DNA from: Nitrobacteraceae bacterium AZCC 2146
GTDB lineage: Bacteria; Pseudomonadota; Alphaproteobacteria; Rhizobiales; Xanthobacteraceae
Direction of reading: 5' to 3'
DNA length: 64,000 nt
NCBI GenBank assembly: GCA_036924855.1
Contig: JBAGRP010000001.1
Location: 2,728,001-2,792,000, forward strand
A program made the position numbers and the translations under genes. The notes beneath the pieces were generated by a model that saw nothing but the letters and a program-made list of their open reading frames with translations, ran no database searches and was not told the DNA's origin. The first letter of the stretch is position 1. Each line of letters opens with the position of its first letter. Below are positions 16,931-26,152 of this stretch, piece after piece.

Positions 16931-17101
16931 GAAAGTGCGAAGCCGCGATGGCCGTTGAAGCACTCGATCCCGGAGCACCTACGAAAGTAGGTGGGCACCA
17001 TGTGACCAAGTCCACGGACCTGGTCAGGGACAGTTCCCGTGAGGATCGATAAGGCCCCGGGGATATTATGGCTTCTGACGCGCGACACAGCTTCGCAGGG
17101 A
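16931..17101 (-). ncRNA. ssrS: 6S RNA (SsrS), regulator of sigma-70 RNA polymerase
   Basis: This is the gap between zapA and fau, the known position of 6S RNA. On the minus strand a closing stem is visible, TGCGAAGC near the 5' end (about 17090-17097) and GCTTCGCA at 16936-16943. Between them are GGGAACTGTCCCTG, GGTGCCCACCTAC followed by a TTTCGTAGGTG hairpin, and CGGCCATCGCGGCTTCGCA, all characteristic of alphaproteobacterial 6S RNA. A TACATT -10-like box lies at 17103-17108. A T-rich CTTTCTTTTT run follows the 3' stem. 6S RNA mimics an open promoter and sequesters housekeeping RNA polymerase in stationary phase. Exact ends are estimates. Confidence 0.85.
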
Positions 17102-17219
17102 CAATGTAACGACGAAGAGGGGGCTGCGCCAGTGGAAAGGGAATGCTTTCACGGCGTCCCGGATCGGCGTTCGCTGCGCTCACTGGTCCGGGACGACGAA
17201 TCGAGAGGGTTCGCCCGCC

Positions 17220-17603
17220 CTACCCGATCGCCACGCCGCCGCCGATGGTGCGGTTGAGGACCTGCGTGGTTTTCTCGATGCGGTCTGCGGCGACGTTCAG
17301 GGCGGCAGCCACGGCGGTCTGCGTCGCGCGGGCACGGTCGGCGGCGGCGACGCGGACGTCGCGCAGGGCTGCGAGTTCTTCCTGCAGCGCGCGGACCTGC
17401 TGATTGGCGTCGAACAGTTCGTCGGCCACGGTCAATGCTGCCATCACCGTGAGGCGGGCGTCGCCGATCTCGCCGAACTTGCCGCGCAGGTTTTCGACGC
17501 GGGATTCCAGGCTTTCGGCGAGCCGCAGCAACCTTGTCTCCTGGCCCTCTTCGCAGGCCATTCGGTACTGTCGACCATTGATGGTGACGTTGACGTGGCT
17601 CAT
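17220..17603 (-). CDS. zapA: Cell division protein ZapA
   Basis: A 127-residue protein that bundles FtsZ protofilaments at the Z-ring. The N-terminal globular domain starts [17 protein letters not shown] and continues [17 protein letters not shown] long coiled coil follows from about residue 45 ([17 protein letters not shown] and beyond). It is just downstream of the DUF4164 gene (6 bp), a coiled-coil partner usually found with zapA in this order. 6S RNA and fau follow on the same strand. Confidence 0.93.
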   Translation of the reverse strand: MSHVNVTINGRQYRMACEEGQETRLLRLAESLESRVENLRGKFGEIGDARLTVMAALTVADELFDANQQVRALQEELAALRDVRVAAADRARATQTAVAAALNVAADRIEKTTQVLNRTIGGGVAIG

Positions 17604-17609
17604 GTGGCT

Positions 17610-17942
17610 TCACTCATGAGGATTGTCCGCATCGAGCACGGCGCGGATGGTGCCGATCGCCGCATCGAGCTTGTCGGCGATTTCGCGATTGGCGCGCTCA
17701 AGCTTGCGCGATTTCACCAAGGTGCCGTCGAGTTCGTCGGCAAGCCGCGAACGGTCGGCGCCCAGCGCCTGGATCCGCGTTGCCAACTCGTCCTCGTCGC
17801 GGTCGGCCTCGCGCCGCCGCTCCACGGCGCTCTCCAGCGCATCCAGTGCCGCCATCAGCCGCCGTGTCGCCGCGTCAATCTCCGCCGCCCCGCCATTAGC
17901 GGGATCCGGGCTGGCAGCGCGATGGGCGGGTCGTTCAATCAT
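17610..17942 (-). CDS. DUF4164 family coiled-coil protein
   Basis: From ATG 17942 this is a 110-residue, largely alpha-helical protein with heptad-like spacing ([19 protein letters not shown], then [20 protein letters not shown]). The family DUF4164 is restricted to alphaproteobacteria and sits before zapA. A function in division is inferred from that linkage only; it could be a ZapB-like partner. The frame is open to 18002, with an alternative ATG there adding 20 residues. It forms an operon with zapA. Confidence 0.85.
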   Translation of the reverse strand: MIERPAHRAASPDPANGGAAEIDAATRRLMAALDALESAVERRREADRDEDELATRIQALGADRSRLADELDGTLVKSRKLERANREIADKLDAAIGTIRAVLDADNPHE

Positions 17943-18230
17943 ACTGGGTACGCGGACCTTGGGTGCAAAAGCGGCCGGAGCGTAAAAGTTGCGGCTCGGC
18001 AAGCCTTTAGACGGCCAAATTTACGTGGCAAGCGAGCCCAGTGCAACGCCGCTCAAAAGCTATGCACCACAAAGGCCATAAAAATGGACGGCGAAGACCA
18101 ACCGGCTTGGACTCTCGACGGACCAGATGCTATCCAGCGATTTCTCCACTGGCATACCAGACTTTGCTGCAAAGCCGCATTTTCAGCGGACGCGGAACGT
18201 CCCACCCTCAGTACAGGCGGAAAAACGATC

Positions 18231-20219
18231 ATGGCGCAGGTTGATCACTCGAAGATGGCCAACGCGATTCGCGCGCTCGCCATGGATGGTGTCGAAAAGG
18301 CAAAATCCGGCCATCCTGGCTTGCCCATGGGTGCAGCCGATATGGCCACAGTGCTGTTCACGCAATTTCTGAAATTCGACGCAGCCGATCCCCGATGGCC
18401 GGATCGCGATCGCTTTATCCTGTCGGCCGGACATGGTTCGATGCTGCTGTATGCGCTGCTGTACCTGACCGGCAACGAAGACATTACGCTCGACCAGCTC
18501 AAGAGTTTCCGCCAGTTGCATTCCAAGACTCCCGGCCATCCCGAGAACTTCATGACGGCCGGCGTCGAGACCACCACCGGCCCGCTCGGCCAGGGCGTCG
18601 CGTCATCGGTCGGAACTGCGCTGGCCGAACGGCTGCTGGCCGCCGAGTATGGCGACATCGTCGACCACTATACTTACGTGCTGTGCTCCGACGGCGACCT
18701 GATGGAAGGCGTCAGCCATGAGGCGGCGGCGCTCGCCGGTCACCTGAAGCTCTCGAAGCTGATCTTCCTCCACGACGACAACGGCATCTCCATCGACGGC
18801 CCGCTGTCACTGTCGGACAGCGTCGACCAGGTGGCGCGCTTCAAGGCCTATGGCTGGAACGCCGTGCATGTCGATGGTCACGACCAGACCGCGATCGCCG
18901 CGGCGATCAAGCAGGCACAGACCTCGGATCGGCCCTCGTTCATCGCCTGCAAGACCACCATCGGCTTCGGCGCGCCGACCCGCGCGGGCACCTCGAAGGC
19001 GCACGGCGAGCCGCTTGGCGCCGAAGAACTCGCCGGCGCCAAGAAGGCGCTGGGCTGGGACTACGGACCGTTCGAAGTCCCCGACGACGTGTTGCAGGCC
19101 TGGCGCAGCGTCGGCAAGCAGGGCGCCAGCGCCCATGCCGACTGGCGTGCGCGCTTCGATGCGCGGCCGGATGCCGAGCGCAGCGAATTCATGCGGCGTG
19201 TGATCGACCGCAAGCGTCCTGCGGCACTCGCCGACGCGATCCGCAAGCTGAAGCAGAAGCTGGTTGACGAGCCGCAGACCATCGCGACGCGCAAGGCCAG
19301 CGAACTGGCGCTCGAGGCGCTGGTCACGGTGATGCCGGAATTGCTGCTCGGCTCCGCCGATCTGACGCCGTCCAACAACACCCGCACCAAGAATGCCAAG
19401 GATGTGAAGCCTGGCGATTTCAGCGGTCGCTACATCCACTATGGCATCCGCGAGATGGGCATGGCTGCGGCGATGAACGGCATTTCCCAGCATGGCGGCT
19501 TTGCGCCGGCCGGCGGCACCTTCATGTGCTTTACGGATTATGCGCGCCCCTCGATGCGGATTGCGGCGCTGTGCCACGTGTCGGTGGTTTACATCATGAC
19601 GCACGATTCCATCGGACTCGGCGAAGACGGCCCGACCCACCAGCCGGTGGAGCATCTGGCGTCGCTGCGCGCGATGCCGAACATGCGCGTGTTCCGCCCG
19701 GCGGATGCGGTTGAGACCGCGGAATGCTGGCAGCTCGCGCTGGAAAACACCACCGGACCGACGGTGCTGGCGTTGTCACGGCAGAACCTGACGCCGGCGC
19801 GCACCGTTCATCACGAGGACAATCTGTGCAGCCATGGCGCCTACGAGCTGATCCCCGCGCAGGGCAAGGCCCATGTGTCGCTCTTTGCCTCGGGTTCCGA
19901 GGTCGAGATCGCCGTCGTCGCACAGAAGCAACTTGCAGAACGCGGCATTGCGACGCGCGTGGTGTCCGTGCCGTCGCTTGAGCTGCTGCTGCAGCAGCCG
20001 GCCGACCGTCGTCATGCCATTATCGGCGAGGCGCCCGTCAAGATCGCGATCGAGGCCGCGGTGCGGTTCGGCTGGGATGCCGTGATCGGGCCGGAGGGGT
20101 CGTTTATCGGCATGAGCACATTCGGTGCCAGTGCGCCAGCCAAGGAACTCTACAAGTATTTCGGCATCACCGCCGAGGCTGTTGTGGAGGCCGCGACGCG
20201 GCATCATAACGCAGCTTAA
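18231..20219 (+). CDS. tkt: Transketolase
   Basis: A 662-residue thiamine-diphosphate enzyme that moves two-carbon units between sugar phosphates in the pentose phosphate and Calvin pathways. The TPP-binding segment is SDGDLMEG followed by [10 protein letters not shown]. The N-terminal [10 protein letters not shown], the pyrimidine-domain [15 protein letters not shown] and the [15 protein letters not shown] loop are intact. The long upstream open frame is not translated in homologues; ATG 18231 begins [19 protein letters not shown], as expected. It is followed on the same strand by gap, pgk and fba, the central carbon cluster. Confidence 0.95.
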   Translation: MAQVDHSKMANAIRALAMDGVEKAKSGHPGLPMGAADMATVLFTQFLKFDAADPRWPDRDRFILSAGHGSMLLYALLYLTGNEDITLDQLKSFRQLHSKTPGHPENFMTAGVETTTGPLGQGVASSVGTALAERLLAAEYGDIVDHYTYVLCSDGDLMEGVSHEAAALAGHLKLSKLIFLHDDNGISIDGPLSLSDSVDQVARFKAYGWNAVHVDGHDQTAIAAAIKQAQTSDRPSFIACKTTIGFGAPTRAGTSKAHGEPLGAEELAGAKKALGWDYGPFEVPDDVLQAWRSVGKQGASAHADWRARFDARPDAERSEFMRRVIDRKRPAALADAIRKLKQKLVDEPQTIATRKASELALEALVTVMPELLLGSADLTPSNNTRTKNAKDVKPGDFSGRYIHYGIREMGMAAAMNGISQHGGFAPAGGTFMCFTDYARPSMRIAALCHVSVVYIMTHDSIGLGEDGPTHQPVEHLASLRAMPNMRVFRPADAVETAECWQLALENTTGPTVLALSRQNLTPARTVHHEDNLCSHGAYELIPAQGKAHVSLFASGSEVEIAVVAQKQLAERGIATRVVSVPSLELLLQQPADRRHAIIGEAPVKIAIEAAVRFGWDAVIGPEGSFIGMSTFGASAPAKELYKYFGITAEAVVEAATRHHNAA

Positions 20220-20320
20220 CTCCATCGGAACGTTGATGAATTTGGCGCATTGCAAGTGCGCCTCATTCAGGGCATGTAATGCCCATCAAATGCACCTTGA
20301 ACCTTTAAGGGAGAAGTTGA

Positions 20321-21328
20321 ATGGCAGTCCGGGTTTCGATCAACGGGTTTGGCCGCATCGGCCGCAACGTCCTGCGGGCGATCTATGAGTCCAATCGCAC
20401 CGACATCGAAGTCGTCGCCATCAATGATCTCGGCCCGGTCGATACCAACGCCCACCTGCTGCGCTTCGACTCCGTGCATGGCCGCTTCCCCGGCGAAGTG
20501 AAAGTCGATGGCGACACCATCGACATCGGCCGCGGCAAGATCAAGGTCACCGCGGTGCGCGATCCCAACACGCTGCCGTGGAAGGATCTCGGCATCGACA
20601 TCGCGCTGGAATGCACCGGCATCTTCAGCGCCAAGGCGAAAGCCACGTCGCATCTCACCGCAGGCGCCAAGCGCGTGCTGGTGTCGGCGCCCTCCGACGG
20701 CGCCGATGCGACCATCGTCTACGGCGTCAACCACAAGACGCTGACCAAGGAACATCTCGTCGTCTCGAATGGCTCCTGCACCACGAACTGCCTGGCGCCG
20801 GTCGCCAAAGTGCTGAACGAAGCGGTCGGCATCGAAACCGGCTTCATGACCACGATCCACGCGTATACCGGCGACCAGCCGACGCTGGACACGCTGCACA
20901 GCGACCTCTATCGCGGCCGCGCCGCGGCGATGTCGATGATCCCGACCTCGACCGGTGCCGCCAAGGCGATCGGCCTGGTGATGCCGGAACTGGCCGGCAA
21001 GCTCGACGGCGTCTCGATCCGCGTGCCTACCCCGAACGTCTCGGTGATCGATCTGAAGATCGTCGCCAAGAAGGCGACGACGAAGGAAGAGATCAACGCC
21101 GCGTTCAAGGCCGCCGCCGAAGGCGAGCTGAAGGGCATTCTGGGCACCACGATCTATCCGAACGTCTCGATCGACTTCAACCATGATCCGCATTCCTCGA
21201 CCTTCGCCTTCGACCAGACCAAGGTGCAGGGCGGAACGCTGGTCCGCGTGCTCAGCTGGTACGACAACGAATGGGGCTTCTCCAACCGCATGGCCGACAC
21301 CGCCGTGGCGATGGGCAAGCTGATCTGA
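20321..21328 (+). CDS. gap: Glyceraldehyde-3-phosphate dehydrogenase, type I
   Basis: A 335-residue enzyme that oxidises glyceraldehyde 3-phosphate to 1,3-bisphosphoglycerate in glycolysis, and the reverse in carbon fixation. The NAD-binding start is [16 protein letters not shown]. The active-site block is [13 protein letters not shown], with the catalytic Cys in SCTTNC, and [11 protein letters not shown] follows. An AAGGGAG ribosome site precedes ATG 20321. It lies 101 bp after tkt, and a terminator-like hairpin follows it, so read-through to pgk may be regulated. Confidence 0.96.
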   Translation: MAVRVSINGFGRIGRNVLRAIYESNRTDIEVVAINDLGPVDTNAHLLRFDSVHGRFPGEVKVDGDTIDIGRGKIKVTAVRDPNTLPWKDLGIDIALECTGIFSAKAKATSHLTAGAKRVLVSAPSDGADATIVYGVNHKTLTKEHLVVSNGSCTTNCLAPVAKVLNEAVGIETGFMTTIHAYTGDQPTLDTLHSDLYRGRAAAMSMIPTSTGAAKAIGLVMPELAGKLDGVSIRVPTPNVSVIDLKIVAKKATTKEEINAAFKAAAEGELKGILGTTIYPNVSIDFNHDPHSSTFAFDQTKVQGGTLVRVLSWYDNEWGFSNRMADTAVAMGKLI

Positions 21329-21351
21329 CGACCGCATATACTCATGGTTTG

Positions 21352-21379
21352 AGACGCGCGCTGAAAAGCGCGCTTCTCG
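21352..21379 (+). terminator. Hairpin after gap with GAAA tetraloop
   Basis: GAGA-C-GCGCGCT, loop GAAA, AGCGCGC-T-TCTC forms an 11-bp interrupted stem 24 bp after the gap stop. Only a short T-run follows. It could be an attenuator or mRNA-stabilising stem between gap and pgk instead of a full terminator. Confidence 0.5.
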
Positions 21380-21393
21380 CCATGAGGGAAACG

Positions 21394-21440
21394 CCTCATC
21401 CCGAGGAGCCGAGCGCAGCGAGGCGTCGCGAGGATGAGCT
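21394..21440. repeat. CCTCATCC-type palindromic repeat (family E)
   Basis: CCTCATCCCGAGGAGCC begins a short element ending CGAGGATGAG. The outer CTCATCC and GGATGAG are inverted, with GCGCAGCGAGGCGTCGCGAGG between. This is a typical Bradyrhizobium-group intergenic palindrome, here just before pgk. Confidence 0.55.
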
Positions 21441-21461
21441 GTAACTAACTTGGGGCTCGCC

Positions 21462-22658
21462 ATGACCAAAACATTCCACACCCTCGACGACGTCGATGTG
21501 AAGGGCAAACGCGTCCTCGTGCGCGTCGATCTCAACGTGCCCATGGACAATGGCCGCGTCAGCGATGCCACGCGCCTGGAGCGCATCGCGCCGGGGATCA
21601 TCGAGATCGCCGGCAAGGGCGGCAGAGTGATCCTGCTCGCACATTTCGGCCGGCCGAAGGGCCGCGATCCCAAGGAATCGCTGAAGCCGGTGGCCGCCGC
21701 GCTCGCCGACGTCCTCAACAAGCCGGTGGCATTTGCCGACGATTGTGTCGGCGACGCCGCAACCAAGGCTGTCGCCGCGATGAAGGATGGCGACATCCTT
21801 TGCCTCGAGAATACGCGCTTCCATCCCGGCGAAGAGAAGAACGATCCGGCCTTCGTGGCTGAGCTGGCGAAGCTCGGCGACATCTGGGTCAACGACGCGT
21901 TCTCCGCCGCGCACCGCGCCCACGCCTCCACCGAAGGCCTCGGCCACGCATTGCCCGCCTATGCCGGCCGCACCATGCAGGCCGAGCTCGACGCCCTCAG
22001 CAAGGCGCTGGACGCGCCGACCAGGCCGGTGATCGCCGTCGTCGGCGGCGCCAAGGTTTCGTCCAAGATCGACCTTTTGGAAAACCTCGTCACCAAGGTC
22101 GATGCGCTCGTCATCGGCGGCGGCATGGCCAACACCTTCCTGCATGCTCAGGGCGTCGGCGTCGGCAAGTCGCTGTGCGAGAAAGATCTTGCCGCGACTG
22201 CGCTGCGCATCATCGACAAGGCCGACGCTGCCGGCTGTGCCATCATCCTGCCAGTGGACGCGGTGGTCGCATATCATTTCGCCGCCAACACGCCGTCGCA
22301 TGCTTACGGCCTCGATGCGATCCCGGAAGACGGCATGATCCTCGACGTCGGCCCGCAGTCGATCGTGCGGATCAACGCCGCGATCGACGACGCCGCGACA
22401 TTGGTCTGGAACGGCCCGGTCGGCGCCTTCGAGCTGACGCCGTTCGACCGTGGCACCGTGGGCGCAGCAAAGCATGCAGCTGCGCGCACCAAAGCCCGCA
22501 AGCTGACTTCCGTCGCCGGCGGCGGCGATACGGTGGCGGCACTGAACCATGCTGGCGTTGCCGATGATTTTTCCTACATCTCGACCGCGGGTGGCGCCTT
22601 CCTGGAATGGATGGAAGGCAAACCGCTTCCGGGAGTCGATGTTTTGCGGCTACGCTAG
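21462..22658 (+). CDS. pgk: Phosphoglycerate kinase
   Basis: A 398-residue enzyme interconverting 1,3-bisphosphoglycerate and ADP with 3-phosphoglycerate and ATP. The N-terminal substrate domain carries [18 protein letters not shown] and [11 protein letters not shown]. The C-terminal nucleotide domain ends with [16 protein letters not shown], and [14 protein letters not shown] is next to the stop. A TTG 12 bp upstream is in frame, but ATG 21462 fits the family start. It is part of the tkt-gap-pgk-fba cluster, 63 bp before fba. Confidence 0.96.
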   Translation: MTKTFHTLDDVDVKGKRVLVRVDLNVPMDNGRVSDATRLERIAPGIIEIAGKGGRVILLAHFGRPKGRDPKESLKPVAAALADVLNKPVAFADDCVGDAATKAVAAMKDGDILCLENTRFHPGEEKNDPAFVAELAKLGDIWVNDAFSAAHRAHASTEGLGHALPAYAGRTMQAELDALSKALDAPTRPVIAVVGGAKVSSKIDLLENLVTKVDALVIGGGMANTFLHAQGVGVGKSLCEKDLAATALRIIDKADAAGCAIILPVDAVVAYHFAANTPSHAYGLDAIPEDGMILDVGPQSIVRINAAIDDAATLVWNGPVGAFELTPFDRGTVGAAKHAAARTKARKLTSVAGGGDTVAALNHAGVADDFSYISTAGGAFLEWMEGKPLPGVDVLRLR

Positions 22659-22721
22659 GTCAAGATTTCAATTCGCCGGCTCGCGCCGTCGTCGTCCTTA
22701 CGAGAATATGGAGAAAAGCAC

Positions 22722-23789
22722 ATGGCCCGCATCACGTTGCGTCAACTGCTCGATCATGCGGCCGAGCACGACTACGGCGTGCCGGCCTTCAATATCAACA
22801 ACATGGAACAGGCGCTGGCCATCATGGATGCTGCTTCCAGCGTCGATGCGCCGGTGATCATCCAGGCCTCGCGCGGCGCCCGCTCCTATGCCAACGACAT
22901 CATGCTGAAGCACATGATGGATGCGGTGACGGAGATCTACCCGCAGATTCCGGTCTGCGTGCATCTCGATCACGGCAATGGACCAGCGACTTGCATGACC
23001 GCGATCCAGGCCGGCTTCACCTCGGTGATGATGGACGGCTCGCTGAAGGCCGACGGCAAGACCGCCGCCGACTGGGACTACAATGTCGGCGTCACCAAGA
23101 CCGTGACCGACATGGCGCATCTCGGTGGCATTTCGGTGGAAGGCGAACTCGGCGTGCTCGGCTCGCTGGAGAGCGGCATGGGCGAGGCGGAAGACGGCCA
23201 TGGCGCCGAGGGGCAGCTGTCGCACGACCAGCTACTGACCAATCCCGACGAGGCCGTAAAATTCGTCAAGGAGACCCAGGTCGATGCGCTGGCGATCGCG
23301 ATGGGCACTTCACACGGCGCCTACAAGTTCACCCGCAAGCCGGACGGCGACATTCTCGCCATGAACGTGATCGAGGAAATCCACCGCAAGCTGCCGAACA
23401 CCCATCTGGTGATGCACGGCTCCTCCTCGGTGCCGCAGGACCTGCAGGACATCATCAACACCTATGGCGGCGAGATGAAGCCGACCTGGGGCGTTCCGGT
23501 GTCCGAGATCCAGCGCGGCATCAAGCACGGCGTCCGCAAGATCAACATCGACACCGACAACCGCATGGCAATGACCGGGCAGATCCGCAAAATCCTCAGC
23601 GAAAACCCCAGCGAATTCGATCCGCGCAAATATCTGAAGCCGGCAATGGAAGCGATGGTGAAGCTCTGCAAGCAGCGCCTGCAGGAATTCAATACCGCCG
23701 GCCAGGCCAGCAAGTTCAAGACCGTGCTGACCACGGCGGACATGGCCAAGCGCTATGCGTCCGGGGAACTGGCGGCGAAGGTCGCCTGA
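22722..23789 (+). CDS. fba: Class II fructose-bisphosphate aldolase (Calvin-cycle subtype)
   Basis: A 355-residue zinc-dependent aldolase that joins or splits dihydroxyacetone phosphate and glyceraldehyde 3-phosphate. It starts [25 protein letters not shown], of which [11 protein letters not shown] is diagnostic. Zinc ligands lie in [10 protein letters not shown] and in the VMHGSSSVP loop. [15 protein letters not shown] is the phosphate-binding region. It belongs to the FruBisAldo_II_B (CbbA-like) subtype by length and sequence. A GAGAA site precedes it. Unusually, a second, class I aldolase lies 645 bp downstream beyond a toxin-antitoxin pair. Confidence 0.95.
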   Translation: MARITLRQLLDHAAEHDYGVPAFNINNMEQALAIMDAASSVDAPVIIQASRGARSYANDIMLKHMMDAVTEIYPQIPVCVHLDHGNGPATCMTAIQAGFTSVMMDGSLKADGKTAADWDYNVGVTKTVTDMAHLGGISVEGELGVLGSLESGMGEAEDGHGAEGQLSHDQLLTNPDEAVKFVKETQVDALAIAMGTSHGAYKFTRKPDGDILAMNVIEEIHRKLPNTHLVMHGSSSVPQDLQDIINTYGGEMKPTWGVPVSEIQRGIKHGVRKINIDTDNRMAMTGQIRKILSENPSEFDPRKYLKPAMEAMVKLCKQRLQEFNTAGQASKFKTVLTTADMAKRYASGELAAKVA

Positions 23790-23829
23790 GCCCTTGCTTC
23801 GTTCTTGAAGGGATGACCGGCCTGCCATA

Positions 23830-23843
23830 TGTTACATGTAACA
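23830..23843. promoter_or_regulatory. Perfect palindrome upstream of MazE-like gene, candidate operator
   Basis: TGTTACATGTAACA is a perfect 14-bp palindrome located 14 bp before the antitoxin GTG. MazE-type antitoxins bind palindromes overlapping their own promoter. Its position would block initiation of the module's transcript. Confidence 0.65.
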
Positions 23844-23856
23844 AATGGAGGTCGCC

Positions 23857-24063
23857 GTGACCGACGGAGCAAAGCGGGTCCGGAAGCACCGGGAAAAGAT
23901 GAAGGCCGCCGGCCTGAAGCCGGTGACGATCTGGGTCCCGGACGTCAACGCGCCAGGATTCAAGGAACAGGTCGCGCGCGACATAGCAATCATCAATGCC
24001 AGCGCCGACGAAAAGGCTATCCTTGAAGAGCTTTCGAATATCGAAATCGAAGGCTGGAAGTGA
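23857..24063 (+). CDS. MazE-type antitoxin (DUF3018 family)
   Basis: A 68-residue basic N-terminal protein: DGAKRVRKHREKMKAAGLKPVTIWV is the DUF3018 block, here noted as RVRKHREKMKAAG and PVTIWVPD. GTG 23857 is chosen because GGAGG lies 6 nt upstream; an ATG at 23845 overlaps that SD. The acidic C-terminal part (EKAILEELSNIEIEGW) would cover the toxin. Its stop overlaps the toxin start (GTGA). It is expected to neutralise the adjacent ribonuclease and repress the operon. Confidence 0.85.
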   Translation: MTDGAKRVRKHREKMKAAGLKPVTIWVPDVNAPGFKEQVARDIAIINASADEKAILEELSNIEIEGWK

Positions 24064-24383
24064 AGCGCGGCGACTTGGTGACGGTCGTTATGCAGGGCGC
24101 TTATGAAAAGGCACGACCGGCGGTCGTTATTCAGGCAACTTGGGTCGAAGGTCTGGACTCCGTCACTTTCTTGCCATTAAGCAGCGAAGTCCTCATGGCC
24201 CGGACCTTTCGTATTTTGGTCGAACCGACAATTGGAAATGGCCTGCAAGTCAGATCTCAGGTTATGGCTGACAAGTGCGCTACGCTGCCACTGGCCAAGG
24301 TAGGCGACGTCTTTGGAAGTCTAGCTCCTACTGATTTGGAACGGGTTGACCGCGCATTTGCGATTTTCACGGGACTTGCCTGA
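24060..24383 (+). CDS. MazF/PemK-family mRNA interferase toxin
   Basis: A 107-residue protein starting KRGDLVTVVMQGAYEKARPAVVIQ, of which KRGDLV and RPAVVIQ are the diagnostic MazF strand and loop. The conserved Arg of RP and the Thr/Ser in FLPLSSE form the RNA-binding pocket. MazF enzymes cut RNA at short specific sequences. The start is GTG, overlapping the antitoxin stop. Local composition is more AT-rich than the flanking aldolase genes. The pair lies exactly between the two aldolase genes. Confidence 0.88.
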   Translation: MKRGDLVTVVMQGAYEKARPAVVIQATWVEGLDSVTFLPLSSEVLMARTFRILVEPTIGNGLQVRSQVMADKCATLPLAKVGDVFGSLAPTDLERVDRAFAIFTGLA

Positions 24384-24433
24384 CATCCGTCTACATTAGC
24401 CTTCAAGAGCAGCATCCACTCAGGACTCTTTCG

Positions 24434-25462
24434 ATGAACCTCGCCGATCTCAACAAAGTCGCTCTGGCCATGGTGGCACCCGGCAAGGGTATCCTCGCCG
24501 CGGACGAATCCTCGGGCACCATCAAGAAGCGTTTTGACGTGATCGGCGTGGAGTCCACGGAAGAGTCGCGCCGCGACTATCGCGAAATGCTGTTCCGCTC
24601 CAAACAGGCGATGAGCAGCTACATCTCCGGCGTCATCCTCTACGACGAGACGATCTGGCAAAATGCCAAGGACGGCACACCATTGGTGAAGCTGATCGAA
24701 CAGGCCGGATGCATTCCCGGCATCAAGGTCGACGAAGGCACGCAGGCGTTGCCGAATTGCCCGGGGGAACTGATCACCGCCGGCCTCGACAAGCTCGCCG
24801 AGCGGCTTGCCAAGTATTATGCGCAGGGCGCGCGCTTCGCGAAATGGCGCGCGGTGATCGATATCGGCAAGGACATCCCGAGCATGACGGCGATCTCCGT
24901 CAATGCGCATGCGCTGGCGCGTTACGCAGCGCTGTGCCAGGCCGCGCAGATCGTGCCCATCGTCGAGCCGGAAGTGCTGATGGACGGCGATCACGACATC
25001 GACCGCTGCGTCGAGGTCACCCAGCGCGTGCTCAACAAGACATTCCAGGAATTGCGGATCCAGCGCGTCGCGCTGGAGGGCATGGTCCTGAAGCCGAACA
25101 TGGCGATCTCCGGCAAGAAGTCGAAGACGCAAGCAAGCGTACAGGAAGTCGCCGAGAAGACCGTGCGGATGCTGAAGAACTGCGTGCCAGCGGCGGTGCC
25201 TGGCATCGCATTCCTGTCCGGCGGACAATCAGATACAGACGCCACCGCGCATCTCGACGCCATGCACCGGATCGGCGGATTGCCGTGGCCGCTGACCTTC
25301 TCCTATGGCCGCGCGCTGCAGGCCGCGCCGCAAAAGGCGTGGGCCGGCAAGGCCGAGAATGTTGCCGCCGGCCAGCAGGCCTTCGCCCATCGCGCGCGGA
25401 TGAATTCACTCGCCAGCAAGGGCGAGTGGACGGCCGATCAAGAAACAAAAAAGGCGGCATAG
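24434..25462 (+). CDS. Class I fructose-bisphosphate aldolase
   Basis: A 342-residue Schiff-base aldolase of the animal/plant-like class I family. ILAADESSGTIKKRF is the near-invariant N-terminal block. VEPEVLMDGDHDIDRC and LEGMVLKPNMA include the Schiff-base Lys region. FLSGGQSDTDATAHLDAMH is the phosphate-binding loop. It needs no metal. With the class II enzyme upstream, the organism has two chemically distinct aldolases side by side. A ThiE-like frame starts 2 bp after its stop. Confidence 0.94.
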   Translation: MNLADLNKVALAMVAPGKGILAADESSGTIKKRFDVIGVESTEESRRDYREMLFRSKQAMSSYISGVILYDETIWQNAKDGTPLVKLIEQAGCIPGIKVDEGTQALPNCPGELITAGLDKLAERLAKYYAQGARFAKWRAVIDIGKDIPSMTAISVNAHALARYAALCQAAQIVPIVEPEVLMDGDHDIDRCVEVTQRVLNKTFQELRIQRVALEGMVLKPNMAISGKKSKTQASVQEVAEKTVRMLKNCVPAAVPGIAFLSGGQSDTDATAHLDAMHRIGGLPWPLTFSYGRALQAAPQKAWAGKAENVAAGQQAFAHRARMNSLASKGEWTADQETKKAA

Positions 25463-25464
25463 TC

Positions 25465-26145
25465 TTGGCTTCGAAACCTGTTCCACCGCCGCCCGCGCCG
25501 CGGCTCTATCTCGCTACGCCGGTCGTGGAAGATCCCTCGGCGCTGGTCGCCAGCCTGCCGGCGTTGCTGGCGAAGGCAGATGTCGCGGCGGTGCTGGTAC
25601 GGCTCAAGCCGACCGACCAGCGCACCATGATCTCGCGCATCAAGGCTTTGGCGCCGGCGATCCAGCCCAGCGGCGCGGCGCTGCTGATCGATGGCCATGC
25701 CGAACTGGTTGCGCGTGCGGGCGCCGACGGCGCGCATGTCGATGGCATCGAGGCGATGGAGGACGCGATGTCCTCGCTGAAACCGGACTGGATCGCCGGC
25801 GTTGGCGGCCTGTCGACGCGCCACGATTCCATGGCGGCGGGCGAAGCCGGTGTCGATTACGTGCTGTTCGGCGAGCCGGACGCAGAAGGCCAGCGGCCGT
25901 CGGTGGAAGCCATCGCCGAGCGGTTGCAATGGTGGGCCGAACTGTTCGAGCCGCCCTGTGTCGGCTTCGCGGCATCGCTGGAAGAAGCCCACGAATTTGC
26001 GGCGGCGGGCGCCGACTTCGTGCTGGTCGGCGACTTCATCTGGGCCGATCCGCGCGGCCCGGCGGCAGCGCTGATGGACGCCGAGCACGCGATCAGGCAG
26101 GGTCATGCCGCGATGTCGGGAAAAGCCAAAGCCGAACAGGAATGA
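25465..26145 (+). CDS. ThiE-like TIM-barrel protein with altered active site
   Basis: From TTG 25465 this gives 226 residues, starting about 2 bp after the aldolase stop, with AAGGCGG as a possible SD; no ATG is available near. The fold matches thiamine-phosphate synthase (RLYLATPVVED, then ADGAHVDG, and GVDYVLFGE), but key ThiE motifs are changed. NDR is replaced by IDGH, HLGQ by HVDG, and the FGPIFPT loop by FGEPDAEG. It may therefore not make thiamine phosphate. Close coupling to fbaB suggests a role linked to sugar-phosphate metabolism, but this is inference. Confidence 0.75.
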   Translation: MASKPVPPPPAPRLYLATPVVEDPSALVASLPALLAKADVAAVLVRLKPTDQRTMISRIKALAPAIQPSGAALLIDGHAELVARAGADGAHVDGIEAMEDAMSSLKPDWIAGVGGLSTRHDSMAAGEAGVDYVLFGEPDAEGQRPSVEAIAERLQWWAELFEPPCVGFAASLEEAHEFAAAGADFVLVGDFIWADPRGPAAALMDAEHAIRQGHAAMSGKAKAEQE

Positions 26146-26152
26146 CGCTGGA

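Noticed and set aside
24709..26145. 478-codon frame fusing part of the class I aldolase region to the ThiE-like protein
   Set aside because: The part before 25465 is out of frame with the aldolase and is a shadow; only the ThiE-like part is real.
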